DNA of 64,000 nucleotides from positions 124,001-188,000 of the forward strand of contig CAXXLC010000038.1 in assembly GCA_963677345.2 (NCBI GenBank), written 5' to 3'. Source of the stretch: Saccharicrinis sp963677345. Lineage in GTDB: Bacteria; Bacteroidota; Bacteroidia; Bacteroidales; Marinilabiliaceae. The position numbers and the translations under genes are program-made. Numbering within the stretch: position 1 is the stretch's first letter; each line of letters begins with the position of its first letter. The notes under the pieces were generated by a model. The model made no database searches. It saw only the letters and a program-made list of their open reading frames with translations, and was not told the origin of the DNA. Shown here in pieces: positions 1-10,093 of this stretch.

Positions 1-2
1 AT

Positions 3-1007
3 AGAAATCAAAATGATGATAATCAGGTTGTAAAAGGAGATGATTATGGCGATTTATATGTTTTAATTAGAAATGAAGGTGGAGTTCCGGTAATGGAGTC
101 TCTTACAGTTGTGGGTGAACTTGGCGAAGAGCAAATTTGGTATCCATTAGTAATGGCATTTGATGAAACTGGTGAACCTGTAACCGAAAATGGAGATTAT
201 ATTCCCTTAAGTGTTAATGAAGAGGGGGAGATAGATGATGATACGTATTTTCCCAAAGAAGTAGAATTTGGACGAATTAATTTGATTCGCTCGCCTAATA
301 GTGTTTTAGATAGAGGACTAGATGAAGCTATCGCAAGTTTGTTGCAGGGTAAATATATTACTACTGATGCTTCAGGAAGGTTAGTAGCGATTTATGATCA
401 AGAGGATTGGTTGCCTGGAGTTGATGAAGATAATGATAAAACAATTGATTCTCCCAGAGAAAATATGGCTATATACAGGGAATTAATGCAATCGGGCTTA
501 AGTGAAAATAGTCAGCTTAATTTTTTGTCTTTGCATGGATTTACAGATGATGATGTTTTACAACTGGCAGCGTCTGCATATGCAGCAGGTTCTGATAAAA
601 CCGGAACTGTAATAAAAGATGAAATTGTATATGTTAATGGTTTTATGAATGCTTATAATTATGATGATGCCATTAAACTTATAGATGTTTACGAAGATTG
701 TGACGACTATTATTATAAAAATCTTTTATTTTATAATTACAGTAATTTCGAGTATAACCGTATGAACCTTTATTCTCACGAATGGGTTAAGGTTACTTCA
801 CTTAATGACGATGGTACCTATAGTGAAGATGTATTTTCAATATTTGATATTGTCCCTTTTACTACTGAATTAGAAAATGATAAGCCTATATATAATCTGG
901 ATGCTTTTACAATTGCTTGTGATGATGCAGTTCAGGTATTAGAATTTATACATGAAAGTAATTTGGTAGAATACCTGGGAAGGCATGAATTTAAACCTGA
1001 TATATAA
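3..1007 (+). CDS. hypothetical acidic protein, 5' end outside window
   Basis: The frame is open from base 3, so the ATG at 93 is internal and the gene begins before the window. At least 335 residues are visible, rich in Asp, Glu, Asn and Tyr, as in calcium-binding or surface proteins of Bacteroidota. I recognise no domain, and the signal peptide, if any, is not visible. A strong hairpin terminator follows at 1024-1050, so the gene ends its transcript and is separate from the subtilase downstream. No function is assigned. Confidence 0.7.
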   Translation, partial: RNQNDDNQVVKGDDYGDLYVLIRNEGGVPVMESLTVVGELGEEQIWYPLVMAFDETGEPVTENGDYIPLSVNEEGEIDDDTYFPKEVEFGRINLIRSPNSVLDRGLDEAIASLLQGKYITTDASGRLVAIYDQEDWLPGVDEDNDKTIDSPRENMAIYRELMQSGLSENSQLNFLSLHGFTDDDVLQLAASAYAAGSDKTGTVIKDEIVYVNGFMNAYNYDDAIKLIDVYEDCDDYYYKNLLFYNYSNFEYNRMNLYSHEWVKVTSLNDDGTYSEDVFSIFDIVPFTTELENDKPIYNLDAFTIACDDAVQVLEFIHESNLVEYLGRHEFKPDI

Positions 1008-1023
1008 ATGTTTTTAACAAGAG

Positions 1024-1050
1024 AGCCTTACATAAATAGTAAGGCTTTTT
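1024..1050 (+). terminator. intrinsic terminator
   Basis: Perfect 8-bp stem (AGCCTTAC at 1024-1031 with GTAAGGCT at 1039-1046), a 7-nt loop and a T run. It closes the gene ending at 1007. Confidence 0.8.
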
Positions 1051-1064
1051 AATATGTTTTTAAG

Positions 1065-3809
1065 ATGAATGTTTTTATAAGGGTGATAATATTTAAGTTT
1101 TTTTGGTTTGGTTTTACATTACTATTATCAGCACAAACCTTTCAAAGGAATAAGTCATTGCAAAATTATTTACAGCGCAAAAATACTGAATTTAATTTAT
1201 CACATAATTCAGCAATCGAGTATTTTAAACAATTCGATATTTTAGGAGATACTTTGTTGGATTCATACTTTCCAAAGAGATTAATCTATTTTGCAAATGG
1301 AACACCTTTGTATTTTCATTCACACAATTTAGCTGAAGGTACTATTACAGGGATTAATTCGTTTTATCCTATTTCTGATTGGCATTGTAATATATTGGGA
1401 CAACATCAACTTGTTGGAATATGGGATGCTGGACATATTTTTGATCAGCATATTGAGTTTGTTGATGATAATATATCTCGTATAATAATTGATGAAAATA
1501 TTAATTATAAGAATCATGCCACGCATGTAGGAGGAACGATAGCTGCAAAAGGTGAAAATTCTGAAGCAAAAGGGATGGCTCCGGAATCCAGACTTTATTC
1601 GGCTGATTATATAAATGATATTGTTGAGGTTGGTTTGGCTTTTGATGAGCAGAATATTATTCTGTCTAATCATTCTTATGGTCCTGTTTCGGGGTGGAAT
1701 TACAATACTGATGAGGAAGTGTGGTATTGGTATGGAAGTATTGGAATTGATGTTTTTGAAGATTATAAGTTTGGATTTTATGGAGATATTTCTGCTAATA
1801 TTGATGAGTTATGTGCTCTGTTACCAACTTATAAAATGATAGTTTCAGCAGGCAATGATTTGTGTGAAGGACCAGAATATCAACCGGTAACTCATAAGGT
1901 TTGGGAGGGTAAATGGAAAAATTCTAATGTAATAAGGGATATTGATGGAGGAGAAGATGGTTATGATTGCCTTGGTATGAACGGTGTTGCAAAAAATGTT
2001 ATAACCGTAGGAAGTGTGGTAACTGAAGAAGATGATTTTTATGTATCTTCTTTTTCATCATATGGCCCTACCGATGATGGTAGAATAAAACCTGATGTTG
2101 TTGCACCTGGAGTTAATGTGTTTTCTTGTATTGCTACAGATGAGAGTTCATATGGTTATTATTCAGGAACTTCCATGTCAGCGGCTGTGGTTTCCGGAGG
2201 AATAGCCTTACTGGATGAATTACAATATCAATTTCAACCAGGTGTGGAGTTGTTATCATCAACCATAAAGGGGTTGTTAATTCATTCAGCAACTAATATT
2301 TCAGAAACTAAAGGTCCTAATTATAAAACCGGGTGGGGAATGGTTGATTTTGATAAAGCACACCAATTATTAGAAGATAATATTTTGTCTGGAGGAGAGG
2401 TCATTACAGAAGCATCTGTTTTAAAGGGTAATATTTTTTCAAAATCCATTTCAGTGAATGAAGGGGAAGAGATTAAAGTTACATTGGTTTGGACAGATTT
2501 GCCTGGGGAAGTTGGTGATGCTGAGTTAGATAATTCATCTTCTAAGCTTGTTAATGATCTTGATTTGTATATTAAAAAAGATGGAGAAGTTTTTTATCCT
2601 TTCATTTTAGATCCGGATTCACCATCTTCTCCTGCAATAACCGGGATTAATCTATTGGATAACGTAGAGCAGGTTATAATAGCCAATTGTGAGTTGGGAG
2701 AATATCAAATTTGTGTTGATGCTTCAAAAATTGTGTCGGATAACCAGTTGTTTAGTTTGATAGTTTCCGGACATAATTATGAAATTGGTTTTTTGCCACC
2801 AACAAACCTAAATGGGTTCTATGATCCATATGGAATTAAAGTATATTGGAGTCCTCCGCAAAAGACTATTGCTGATAAGTATGAAATTTATTGCAATTCT
2901 ATTTATAGAGCTACTACAGAAGATACTTTCTATACTGATGATTCATATACTTTATATGATGACCTGGTTTATGAGGTAAAAGCTGTTTATGAAGACAACA
3001 GTACAAAAAAATCAACATATTCAAATGGTATTTCAATTAAAGGATTACCAATATATCGAATCCCTTATCTAGAGGATTTTGAATTAGAAAATAGTGATTG
3101 GCAGTATTTGAATACTGAACTTGGTTGGAGGTATGGAGATTATTTGCTATTGAGTTCAACATATTTAGATTTTACAGGAAATGACACTTGGTTTATGGGG
3201 ATTAATTCTGATAATATGGGGGATGATATTCATATAACAGATCTGCTGATAAGTCCTCCTATTGATATTAGTAACGATGATGTAATAACTATAGAATGTC
3301 GGTATTATTTAAATAATAGTGTTTATAATACTAATGATCTTTTGAGTCTTTATTATCGAACATCTATTAATCAGGAATGGATATTTTTGAGTGAACTGAG
3401 TTCTGCAGAGAGTTGGACTCTTGTTTCTGAAAGTTTACAAAAAGATGAGAATATGGATGTAATTCAATTGGCTTTTTTATTTGACGATAATGATGAATGG
3501 GGAAATGGTGCCGGGGTGGATGATTTTTACTTTCAGGAATCAAACACTAATTATATAGAATATATATCTACTGAGTTTAAATGCTTCTGGTTTAACGGAG
3601 TGATATACTTTGAGAATTTGAAAGTAGAATCTGAGTATGCTTGTTGGTATGTTGTAAACGTAGCAGGAAAACAAATTAGTGAAGGTAAAACATACATTGG
3701 TTCAGGTAGTACTTCATTTGATTTAAATGTCTTAAATCAAGGTATATACTTTATTGTTTTACAAACATCAAAAGGTAATATTATTAAAAAAGTACCTGTT
3801 GATCAATGA
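1065..3809 (+). CDS. S8 family serine peptidase with T9SS sorting domain
   Basis: Secreted subtilisin-like protease of 914 aa. A signal peptide covers about residues 1-23 (hydrophobic core, then LLLSAQ). The catalytic triad is visible: Asp121 in GIWDAGH, His151 in HATHVGG and Ser370 in SGTSMSAA, with the oxyanion Asn in SAGND. After the catalytic domain come a beta-rich domain, a fibronectin III-like segment (near PPTNLNGFYDPYGIKVYW) and a jelly-roll-like region ending in DDFYF. The last 70 residues match a type A Por sorting domain (GIYFIVLQTSKG...KKVPV), so export by the type IX system is expected. An upstream ATG at 1054 runs into a stop, so 1065 is the start. The substrate is unknown. Confidence 0.9.
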   Translation: MNVFIRVIIFKFFWFGFTLLLSAQTFQRNKSLQNYLQRKNTEFNLSHNSAIEYFKQFDILGDTLLDSYFPKRLIYFANGTPLYFHSHNLAEGTITGINSFYPISDWHCNILGQHQLVGIWDAGHIFDQHIEFVDDNISRIIIDENINYKNHATHVGGTIAAKGENSEAKGMAPESRLYSADYINDIVEVGLAFDEQNIILSNHSYGPVSGWNYNTDEEVWYWYGSIGIDVFEDYKFGFYGDISANIDELCALLPTYKMIVSAGNDLCEGPEYQPVTHKVWEGKWKNSNVIRDIDGGEDGYDCLGMNGVAKNVITVGSVVTEEDDFYVSSFSSYGPTDDGRIKPDVVAPGVNVFSCIATDESSYGYYSGTSMSAAVVSGGIALLDELQYQFQPGVELLSSTIKGLLIHSATNISETKGPNYKTGWGMVDFDKAHQLLEDNILSGGEVITEASVLKGNIFSKSISVNEGEEIKVTLVWTDLPGEVGDAELDNSSSKLVNDLDLYIKKDGEVFYPFILDPDSPSSPAITGINLLDNVEQVIIANCELGEYQICVDASKIVSDNQLFSLIVSGHNYEIGFLPPTNLNGFYDPYGIKVYWSPPQKTIADKYEIYCNSIYRATTEDTFYTDDSYTLYDDLVYEVKAVYEDNSTKKSTYSNGISIKGLPIYRIPYLEDFELENSDWQYLNTELGWRYGDYLLLSSTYLDFTGNDTWFMGINSDNMGDDIHITDLLISPPIDISNDDVITIECRYYLNNSVYNTNDLLSLYYRTSINQEWIFLSELSSAESWTLVSESLQKDENMDVIQLAFLFDDNDEWGNGAGVDDFYFQESNTNYIEYISTEFKCFWFNGVIYFENLKVESEYACWYVVNVAGKQISEGKTYIGSGSTSFDLNVLNQGIYFIVLQTSKGNIIKKVPVDQ

Positions 3810-4067
3810 CAATTGATATACAAATAATTAATTCAAGGAAAGGTAAAGGTGCATCAACGTTTTGATACGTCTTTTTTTGTGCTAAAAAAATAACTAACTT
3901 ATATAATTAATCAAAGCAAGAGACCATGGAGTAATATATTCCTGGGTTGTTAAGATGATATGTTGAATGTTATATTTCATCAGTAATGATAGTTGTTGAT
4001 CTTGCATATTCTAAAGGAATATGATTTATGTGTTTATAAGTTAAACGGTTATGTAAAAAACAGAAAA

Positions 4068-5240
4068 ATGAAGAAGCTTTTATTTATTATTTCTACTTGT
4101 TTAATTTTCTCATTTATTGCAAATAGTCAAATTAAAATAGGTTCAAAACTTAAAAAGAAATTAGAGCAAAAAACAGAGGAAGAAATAGATAAGGTAATTA
4201 ATCAGGATGAAGAGAAGACAGAGACTGAGGAGGCAGAAAAAGAGAATGTAAACATTGAGGAGGAGGATAATAAAGATGTTTCAGATTCAAAGCCTTCTCT
4301 GGTGTGGGCAAAATATGATTTTGTTCCTGGTGATAAAGTGATTTTTGAAGATAATCAAATGAATGAAGAGAATGGCGAATTTCCTTCAAAATGGGATCTG
4401 GTAAATGGTGTAATCGAAAATGCAGAGTTTGGAGAAGATAAGGTAATAATGTTTAGAGGAGGTAGTCCTACAATAATTCCTTATTTAAAAAATTCAGATC
4501 AGGATTATTTGCCGGATGTATTTACTGTTGAATTTGATTTATATATCCCTCGTAATTCATTCACGGTTTTCTTTTATGACAGGAAAAACCAAAAAGCCCC
4601 GGCAAGTTCTTCTAAGAGTCTTCAGCTTTGGCCAACCTCCATGGAAGTTTATCCTGCTAAAAGTAAAATCCCGGGTAATAAATCCATTGCAAATAAATGG
4701 GCACATATTGCAATTGCTTATACTAATGGAAAATTGAAAGCGTATATTGATGATACTCGTTTGATTAATATTCCTCATTTTGATTTTAATCCAACGGGTA
4801 TTTCGTTACATGCATATCATGCCAACGATAATAATTTGGATTATGTGAAAAATATTAGGATAGCAGAAGGAGGTGTTAAATATTACGATCGTTTTTTACA
4901 GGATGGAAAAATTGTGACTAATGGAATTAGGTTTGATGTCAATAAAGCTACAATCAGACCGGAATCTATGGGAGTGATTAATGAGATTTATGAAATTCTG
5001 GAAAAGAATTCTGGTTTAATGTTTAGTGTAGAAGGGCATACGGATAGTGATGGAGATCAGGATGCTAATCAAACTCTTTCTGAAGATAGGGCAAAAGCTG
5101 TTATGGATCGACTCGTCTTAATGGGAATAGATAGTCAACGTTTAAAATATAAGGGCTTTGGCGAAACCAAACCTATTGATACTAATGATACAAATGAAGG
5201 AAAAGCAAATAATAGAAGAGTTGAATTTGTTAAAATGTAA
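4068..5240 (+). CDS. OmpA family protein with LamG-like region
   Basis: About 390 aa. I place the start at ATG 4068 because a typical signal peptide follows (KKLLFIISTCLIFSFIANSQ); the longer frame from a TTG at 3993 would put 25 unrelated residues before it. A charged Lys/Glu-rich linker (about residues 30-75) is followed by a concanavalin/LamG-like beta region, then a C-terminal OmpA peptidoglycan-binding domain (IRFDVNKATIRPES, VEGHTDSDG, LSEDRAKAV, GFGETKPI, NNRRVEF). It probably anchors the outer membrane to peptidoglycan in the periplasm. It is followed by another envelope protein gene at 5356. Confidence 0.88.
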   Translation: MKKLLFIISTCLIFSFIANSQIKIGSKLKKKLEQKTEEEIDKVINQDEEKTETEEAEKENVNIEEEDNKDVSDSKPSLVWAKYDFVPGDKVIFEDNQMNEENGEFPSKWDLVNGVIENAEFGEDKVIMFRGGSPTIIPYLKNSDQDYLPDVFTVEFDLYIPRNSFTVFFYDRKNQKAPASSSKSLQLWPTSMEVYPAKSKIPGNKSIANKWAHIAIAYTNGKLKAYIDDTRLINIPHFDFNPTGISLHAYHANDNNLDYVKNIRIAEGGVKYYDRFLQDGKIVTNGIRFDVNKATIRPESMGVINEIYEILEKNSGLMFSVEGHTDSDGDQDANQTLSEDRAKAVMDRLVLMGIDSQRLKYKGFGETKPIDTNDTNEGKANNRRVEFVKM

Positions 5241-5307
5241 ATATCATAAAATCGAAACCAGTTATTTAATTATAGAGTTGATTTGTCTGAAAAAGTAAGC
5301 CTTTTAG

Positions 5308-5342
5308 TAAGTGAAAAATATTGATTTTAATATTTTTGCTTA
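5308..5342 (+). terminator. AT-rich hairpin, possible terminator
   Basis: TAAG/CTTA plus a 9-bp AAAAATATT/AATATTTTT stem lies between the OmpA gene and the lipoprotein gene. It could end the OmpA transcript or sit in the leader of the next gene, whose ATG is 13 bases further on. Confidence 0.4.
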
Positions 5343-5355
5343 AAATTTATTGATT

Positions 5356-6177
5356 ATGACTTATATATTTCAAAATACACGATTATTTATTGCGTTAAGT
5401 TTAATACTTGTTTCCATTATTGCTTGTGGTCCTACATCTGAAGAAATTGCTAAAGAAAAATATACCAGGGCATTTTCATTGTATGAATCAGGCCACTATA
5501 ATGATGCTATGTTGATTTTAGATTCTATAGCTAATGAATTTTCTGGTGAAATTGAATATGTAACAAGAGCTGAGGATTTAATTAGAAAGATAAAAATAAG
5601 TGAGCAGGAAAGGAGTCTGGCTTTTTTAGATAGTGCTTTGACGCAAAAGAATAGTGAACTTGAAGTTTTAATGAAAAACTTTTCAGTAAGTAAAGAGTAC
5701 GGAGAAAAGGAAATCTTGATTCATAAACGTCAAAAACCTCAGAATTCATTTAATAGAACATACCTGAGAGCTCATTTGGATATGGATGGTAATTTCTATA
5801 TTTCAAGCAGGTATTCTGGCGATAAATATATCTATCATAATCAGATTAAAGTATATCATAAAGATCAGGCTGTTGTTAGTGAGGTGATTCCTTATGACGA
5901 ATTCAATAACAGACGATTTGAAGATGGAGGAAGCTATTGGGAGGTTGTGAACTATAAAGATAATGCTGATAATGGTATTATAGATTTTATTGCTCAAAAT
6001 GTAGATCTGCCATTAAAAGTAGAATTTATTGGGAAAAAGCGTTACTATATTGTAATGGAAAAGTTTGATAAACAAGCCATCAGTGATGGCTATGAAATAT
6101 CATTTGTACTTAAGGAAATAGCCAGAATTAAAAAAGAAATTGATATTGCTAAAAATCAATTGGATAGATTGAACTAG
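5356..6177 (+). CDS. TPR-like lipoprotein, function unknown
   Basis: About 273 aa. The ATG at 5356 is preferred over the TTG two codons earlier. The N-terminus is a lipoprotein signal with lipobox SIIAC (Cys24), so the protein is probably anchored in the outer or inner membrane facing the periplasm. The segment just after it (YTRAFSLYESGHYNDAMLILDSIANEF) looks like one TPR-type helical hairpin, then coiled-coil residues and a beta-rich domain, and a final helix (about 250-273). A strong bidirectional terminator follows. No specific function can be given. Confidence 0.75.
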   Translation: MTYIFQNTRLFIALSLILVSIIACGPTSEEIAKEKYTRAFSLYESGHYNDAMLILDSIANEFSGEIEYVTRAEDLIRKIKISEQERSLAFLDSALTQKNSELEVLMKNFSVSKEYGEKEILIHKRQKPQNSFNRTYLRAHLDMDGNFYISSRYSGDKYIYHNQIKVYHKDQAVVSEVIPYDEFNNRRFEDGGSYWEVVNYKDNADNGIIDFIAQNVDLPLKVEFIGKKRYYIVMEKFDKQAISDGYEISFVLKEIARIKKEIDIAKNQLDRLN

Positions 6178-6193
6178 TATTTGAATATTTTAG

Positions 6194-6256
6194 ATAGCTA
6201 TAAGCAGTTTGTTATTTTGAAGAATATATAACAAACTGCTTATAGCTATTTTTTTA
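6194..6256. terminator. strong terminator between convergent genes
   Basis: Perfect 22-bp inverted repeat (6194-6215 with 6228-6249), 12-nt loop, then a T-rich tail on the + strand. It separates the rightward lipoprotein gene from the leftward pgl gene, whose stop codon (6254-6256) lies in its tail. Confidence 0.88.
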
Positions 6257-6958
6257 TTTTAATAGAGATGCAGCTTCATCGTCAAGAAACCAAACTGGCG
6301 ATTTTACCAAATAGGCAGGATAAGAGGTGTAATTACCTGTTTTATTAACAATTTCATTCACCTTTTCTTTTTTATCAGTTCCTGTAACCAAAAAGAAAAT
6401 TTCTTTAGCATGGTTAATTAGTTTTCCTGTAAAAGAAACTCTTTCTTGACCGGATTCCGGATGTTTAGCCGGAACACAAATCTCTTTTGAATCCCATAAT
6501 TCTATTTGATGAGGGAAAATAGAAGCCGTATGACCATCAGAACCCATTCCTAATATAATAATGTCAAATTGAGGTATTTCATCAATAACAGGAAGTGAAT
6601 TGTTTAATTCATCAATGTATTCATTGCAGGCATCCTTAACATCTAGTTCTCCTTTAATACGATGAATGTTCGTTGCAGGAAAATTTACCTTGCTAATTAA
6701 ATGATCAAGCGTCATTTTATAATTACTTTCATCATCAGTAGGAGGAACGCATCGTTCATCACCCCAGTACAAGTGAATTTTATTCCAGTCAATTTTATCA
6801 CTGTAATTTGATGCTAATTCATCAAAAATAGCTTTAGGGGTACTTCCTCCCGATAAAGCAATATTTAACCTAGAATGCCTTTCTGATTTATCAAGCAAAA
6901 GCTGGCCAAAATTTAAAGCCAGCTCCTGTTTGTTTTTGAATATTTTTATATCACTCAT
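6254..6958 (-). CDS. pgl: 6-phosphogluconolactonase
   Basis: Hydrolyses 6-phosphogluconolactone to 6-phosphogluconate, the second step of the oxidative pentose phosphate pathway, in the cytoplasm. The 234-aa length is normal. Family motifs are ALSGGSTPKAIF near residues 35-45, the YWGDERCVP segment and GMGSDGHTASIFP. It lies downstream of zwf on the same strand; the 191-bp gap holds 7-nt-periodic sequence resembling R2, so cotranscription is likely but not certain. No gnd gene is present nearby. Confidence 0.95.
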   Translation of the reverse strand: MSDIKIFKNKQELALNFGQLLLDKSERHSRLNIALSGGSTPKAIFDELASNYSDKIDWNKIHLYWGDERCVPPTDDESNYKMTLDHLISKVNFPATNIHRIKGELDVKDACNEYIDELNNSLPVIDEIPQFDIIILGMGSDGHTASIFPHQIELWDSKEICVPAKHPESGQERVSFTGKLINHAKEIFFLVTGTDKKEKVNEIVNKTGNYTSYPAYLVKSPVWFLDDEAASLLK

Positions 6959-7149
6959 TGTTTTAGTGTAAAGTATAAAGTGTAAATAGACTTAAACAAC
7001 CTTTCGGTTATTGTAAATCGTTATAAACCTTATTTTTATTTAGCAGGAATCACGAATTAAACAAGGTATAAATTACCTTTTAACCTTTAACCTTGTGTAA
7101 ATCATAAATTCGACTTGTGACTTTCTGCTTTCTACTTTCAACTTATATA

Positions 7150-8685
7150 TTATAACTCGCAATAGTTACCGTCATTTGCAAGGTTTTTACATGGGTAGCG
7201 CCAGGCAAGATGTTCATCTTCAAATAAACTATCTGCAATATCCGGTCCCCATGTCCCTGCTGGATATCCATGAACAGTTATCTCCGGATTATTTTCCCAT
7301 GCTTTTTGAATTGGCTCAACAAATTTCCACGCTGCTTCAACAGCATCACCTCTCGAATATAAAGTAGAGTCACCCAGCATGCAGTCGTGCAATAAGCGTT
7401 CGTAAGCTCCAGGAAGGTAGCTGTCTGATAATTCAGAGTAATGAAAATCCATATTTACATTTTGCACATTGAAGCCTGAACCAGGAACCTTCATACCAAA
7501 TTTTAATAGTAAACCTTCATCCGGTTGAATTCTTATTACCAGTTGATTATGTTGTTGCATAATTGCTGAGTGTTCAGCAAATAAATGGTGAGGTGTATGT
7601 TTAAAGTGAATTACAACCTCTGTCACTCTGGTAGGTAACATCTTACCTGTACGAATTAAAAAAGGAACATCAGCCCATCTCATATTGTCAATGAAAAATT
7701 TCATGGCAACATAAGTCTCTGTTCTGGATTCAGGATCAACTCCTTTTTCTTCACGATACCCTTTTACTTTAGCACCTTTTATGGTTGATGAAACATATTG
7801 TCCACGCACCACTTGCTTTTCAACATCTTCCTCTTTGATTGGTCGTATCGATTGTTGAACCTTAACAATTTCGTTACGAATACTGTTTGAATTAATTAAT
7901 GCAGGAGGCTCCATTGCAATAAGACTTGCCAATAACAACAAGTGATTTTGAAGCATGTCTCGTAAAGCTCCAGATCCTTCATAATATCCACCTCTATTTC
8001 CAACACCGATGCTTTCTGCCGATGTAATTTCAACGTGACTTATATAATTACGGTTCCATAAGGGTTCAAATATCCCATTTGAAAATCGCGTAACCAATAG
8101 GTTTTGCACGGTTTCTTTCCCTAAATAGTGGTCAATTCTATATATCTGGTCTTCTTCAAAATTCTGAAGTAACTCTTTATTTAGAGCTTGAGCAGATTGA
8201 AGATCATAACCAAATGGCTTTTCTACAATTAATCTTTTAAAACCATCTTCCTCATTATTCAAGCCTTGTTTTGCCAAATATTCAGGAATTATGGTATATA
8301 AGCTTGGTGGAGTAGCCAAATAAAAGATAAAATTCTTATCAGTATGAATTTTGCTGTCAAGTTCAAAAAGATACTCTTTAAACGCTGCATATTCAGACTC
8401 CTCTTTGGTGTTTAAAGAATAGTAATAAAGTTTATTAGTAAAGGCTTCTATATTTTCTTCACAACCTTTTTCTTTGCTGGTGTTTGCAAATTCAAGAATA
8501 CCTTCCTTCATTTTTCCTCTGAATTCTGTATTCTCAAATTCAGTTCGGCCAACTCCTAATATGGCAAAATTTTCTGGTAATAAATCCTTGTTGTATAAAT
8601 CAAATACAGCAGGAACTAGCTTTCTGTATGTTAAATCTCCTGATGCTCCAAAGATTACTAATATATGGTTTTTTGGTTTTCTCAT
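7150..8685 (-). CDS. zwf: glucose-6-phosphate dehydrogenase
   Basis: Oxidises glucose-6-phosphate with NADP(+) to 6-phosphogluconolactone, feeding pgl downstream. The 511-aa length is typical. The N-terminal nucleotide-binding motif GASGDLTYRKL lies at about residues 13-23, EKPFG at 155-159 and the active-site signature RIDHYLGKE at 183-191. The start at 8685 places GASGDL at the expected distance. A TAnnTTTG-like -7 element lies upstream (8753-8760, minus strand). Confidence 0.96.
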   Translation of the reverse strand: MRKPKNHILVIFGASGDLTYRKLVPAVFDLYNKDLLPENFAILGVGRTEFENTEFRGKMKEGILEFANTSKEKGCEENIEAFTNKLYYYSLNTKEESEYAAFKEYLFELDSKIHTDKNFIFYLATPPSLYTIIPEYLAKQGLNNEEDGFKRLIVEKPFGYDLQSAQALNKELLQNFEEDQIYRIDHYLGKETVQNLLVTRFSNGIFEPLWNRNYISHVEITSAESIGVGNRGGYYEGSGALRDMLQNHLLLLASLIAMEPPALINSNSIRNEIVKVQQSIRPIKEEDVEKQVVRGQYVSSTIKGAKVKGYREEKGVDPESRTETYVAMKFFIDNMRWADVPFLIRTGKMLPTRVTEVVIHFKHTPHHLFAEHSAIMQQHNQLVIRIQPDEGLLLKFGMKVPGSGFNVQNVNMDFHYSELSDSYLPGAYERLLHDCMLGDSTLYSRGDAVEAAWKFVEPIQKAWENNPEITVHGYPAGTWGPDIADSLFEDEHLAWRYPCKNLANDGNYCEL

Positions 8686-8752
8686 TATTAATATAGTTTG
8701 TTTTAAATGGTCAGATGTTCCATTGTTGGTCTAAAGATAGAAGACAATATTA

Positions 8753-8760
8753 CAAATCTA
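8753..8760 (-). promoter_or_regulatory. candidate -7 element for zwf
   Basis: Reading leftward the sequence is TAGATTTG, an exact match to the Bacteroidota TAnnTTTG element, 67 nt before the zwf start. No clear -33 TTG box is seen. Confidence 0.35.
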
Positions 8761-8896
8761 ACCGCGCATTAAATCCTTTAAAGATTTATGACATAAAAAA
8801 TTATTTGTGTGACTAATGTTTTAGGAACAATCATCAACAACTTTGGTTTAAAAATAATGTATTATTTCTAATCCAATTCATATAAAAATGATAGAA

Positions 8897-9982
8897 TTAT
8901 TTATTCTTTCTATTGAAATAATGTTTTGAATCACCCCATTCTCCCAAACCTATTTCTCTGTCTGCTAACTCAATTCGCATACTTAAACAATTACCACAAT
9001 CTTCAGCACCTTCATCAGTACACGGTTTATTTTCGTAAAGCTGGTAATTTTTGCGGTTAGCAGTAGGTGTAATATTGGGCATAATTACATTAGCACCAAT
9101 TTTTAATGCTTTTTCTCTACCCATAGGATCAATAGCCTGAAGAGCTGTTGCTGCAGCAATATTAATATCCTTCATTAATATTCTGAGAAGCGCAATCATA
9201 TTTAAGGTAGTACCAAATCTTTTTTTGATTGGCCATAATTCACCTCTTCTTTCATATAGAGGAGTATCCTGATGTTCAATATATGGCCCCATTCCACACA
9301 TATCAATATCAAAACCTTTCATAAACATAAGGTCATTGGCAAGGTCTTCAAATGTTTGTCCTGGTAATCCTACCATAACACCAGTTCCTGTTTGATATCC
9401 TACTTTTTTAAGTGCTTTAAGTGCCTGCATACGTTGATTGTAGTCATGTAGCTCATCGTTTGGGTGAATTTGTTCGTAAAGCTCCTGCTTAGAACTCTCT
9501 ATGCGTAGCAAATATCTGTGAGCGCCACTGTTATACCACTTTTGATAGGTTTCTTCTGTTTGCTCACCTAAGGACAAGGTAATGCCCAAATCGCCATTGG
9601 TTTCTTGTTTTATTTGTTGAATTAAATTATCAATGCGGTTGATAAAATGAGGGTCGTTTCTTTCTCCACCTTGAATTACAAGAGAGGCGTATCTGTTTTT
9701 CCATGCAAAAAGAGCAGCATCAATAATATCCTTATCATCAATATTATATCTTTCAACAACATTATTATCTTTTCGTATTCCACAATAATAGCAATTCTTT
9801 GCACATACATTGGAGAATTCAATCAATCCTCTGTAAAACACTTTTTTACCTACGAATTTTAGTTGAACTTCTTCTGCTTTCTTAAACAGAAGTTTTTGCT
9901 CATCACCTTCAAGTTGTAATAAAGTAGTTAAATCTGATACGTTGTATTCTTCTTTGTTGATGATGCTTTCTATTCCTGCCAT
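8897..9982 (-). CDS. hydE: [FeFe]-hydrogenase maturation radical SAM protein HydE
   Basis: Radical SAM enzyme that takes part with HydF and HydG in building the H-cluster of [FeFe]-hydrogenase. The radical SAM motif CX3CX2C is Cys60, Cys64 and Cys67 (NVCAKNCYYCG). A second Cys set, C-x7-C-x2-C at 321, 329 and 332 (KPCTDEGAEDCGNC), has the spacing of the auxiliary cluster of Thermotoga HydE. Length 361 aa is normal. No hydF, hydG or hydrogenase genes lie in this window. A close relative such as PylB or BioB is less likely given the C-terminal cysteines. Confidence 0.92.
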   Translation of the reverse strand: MAGIESIINKEEYNVSDLTTLLQLEGDEQKLLFKKAEEVQLKFVGKKVFYRGLIEFSNVCAKNCYYCGIRKDNNVVERYNIDDKDIIDAALFAWKNRYASLVIQGGERNDPHFINRIDNLIQQIKQETNGDLGITLSLGEQTEETYQKWYNSGAHRYLLRIESSKQELYEQIHPNDELHDYNQRMQALKALKKVGYQTGTGVMVGLPGQTFEDLANDLMFMKGFDIDMCGMGPYIEHQDTPLYERRGELWPIKKRFGTTLNMIALLRILMKDINIAAATALQAIDPMGREKALKIGANVIMPNITPTANRKNYQLYENKPCTDEGAEDCGNCLSMRIELADREIGLGEWGDSKHYFNRKNK

Positions 9983-10001
9983 GGTCTTGCTTATATAAGC
10001 G

Positions 10002-10009
10002 CAAAAATA
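10002..10009 (-). promoter_or_regulatory. candidate -7 element for hydE
   Basis: TATTTTTG on the minus strand matches TAnnTTTG and lies 20 nt upstream of the hydE ATG. No -33 box is obvious. Confidence 0.4.
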
Positions 10010-10093
10010 CTAAAATAGTTTTTAGGAATAGATTATAAAATATAAAGTAATGTCAACTCGCTAATAATCTGTAAATTATTTATTGCTTTGCAA

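Noticed and set aside
1329..1673. 114-aa antisense ORF within the subtilase gene
   Set aside because: It is a shadow of a gene with clear catalytic motifs, and its own sequence is low-complexity Ile/Asn without domains.
3838..3885. Terminator after the subtilase gene
   Set aside because: The possible stem (ATCAA/TTGAT) is only five or six bases and the T run is not directly after it; too weak to list.
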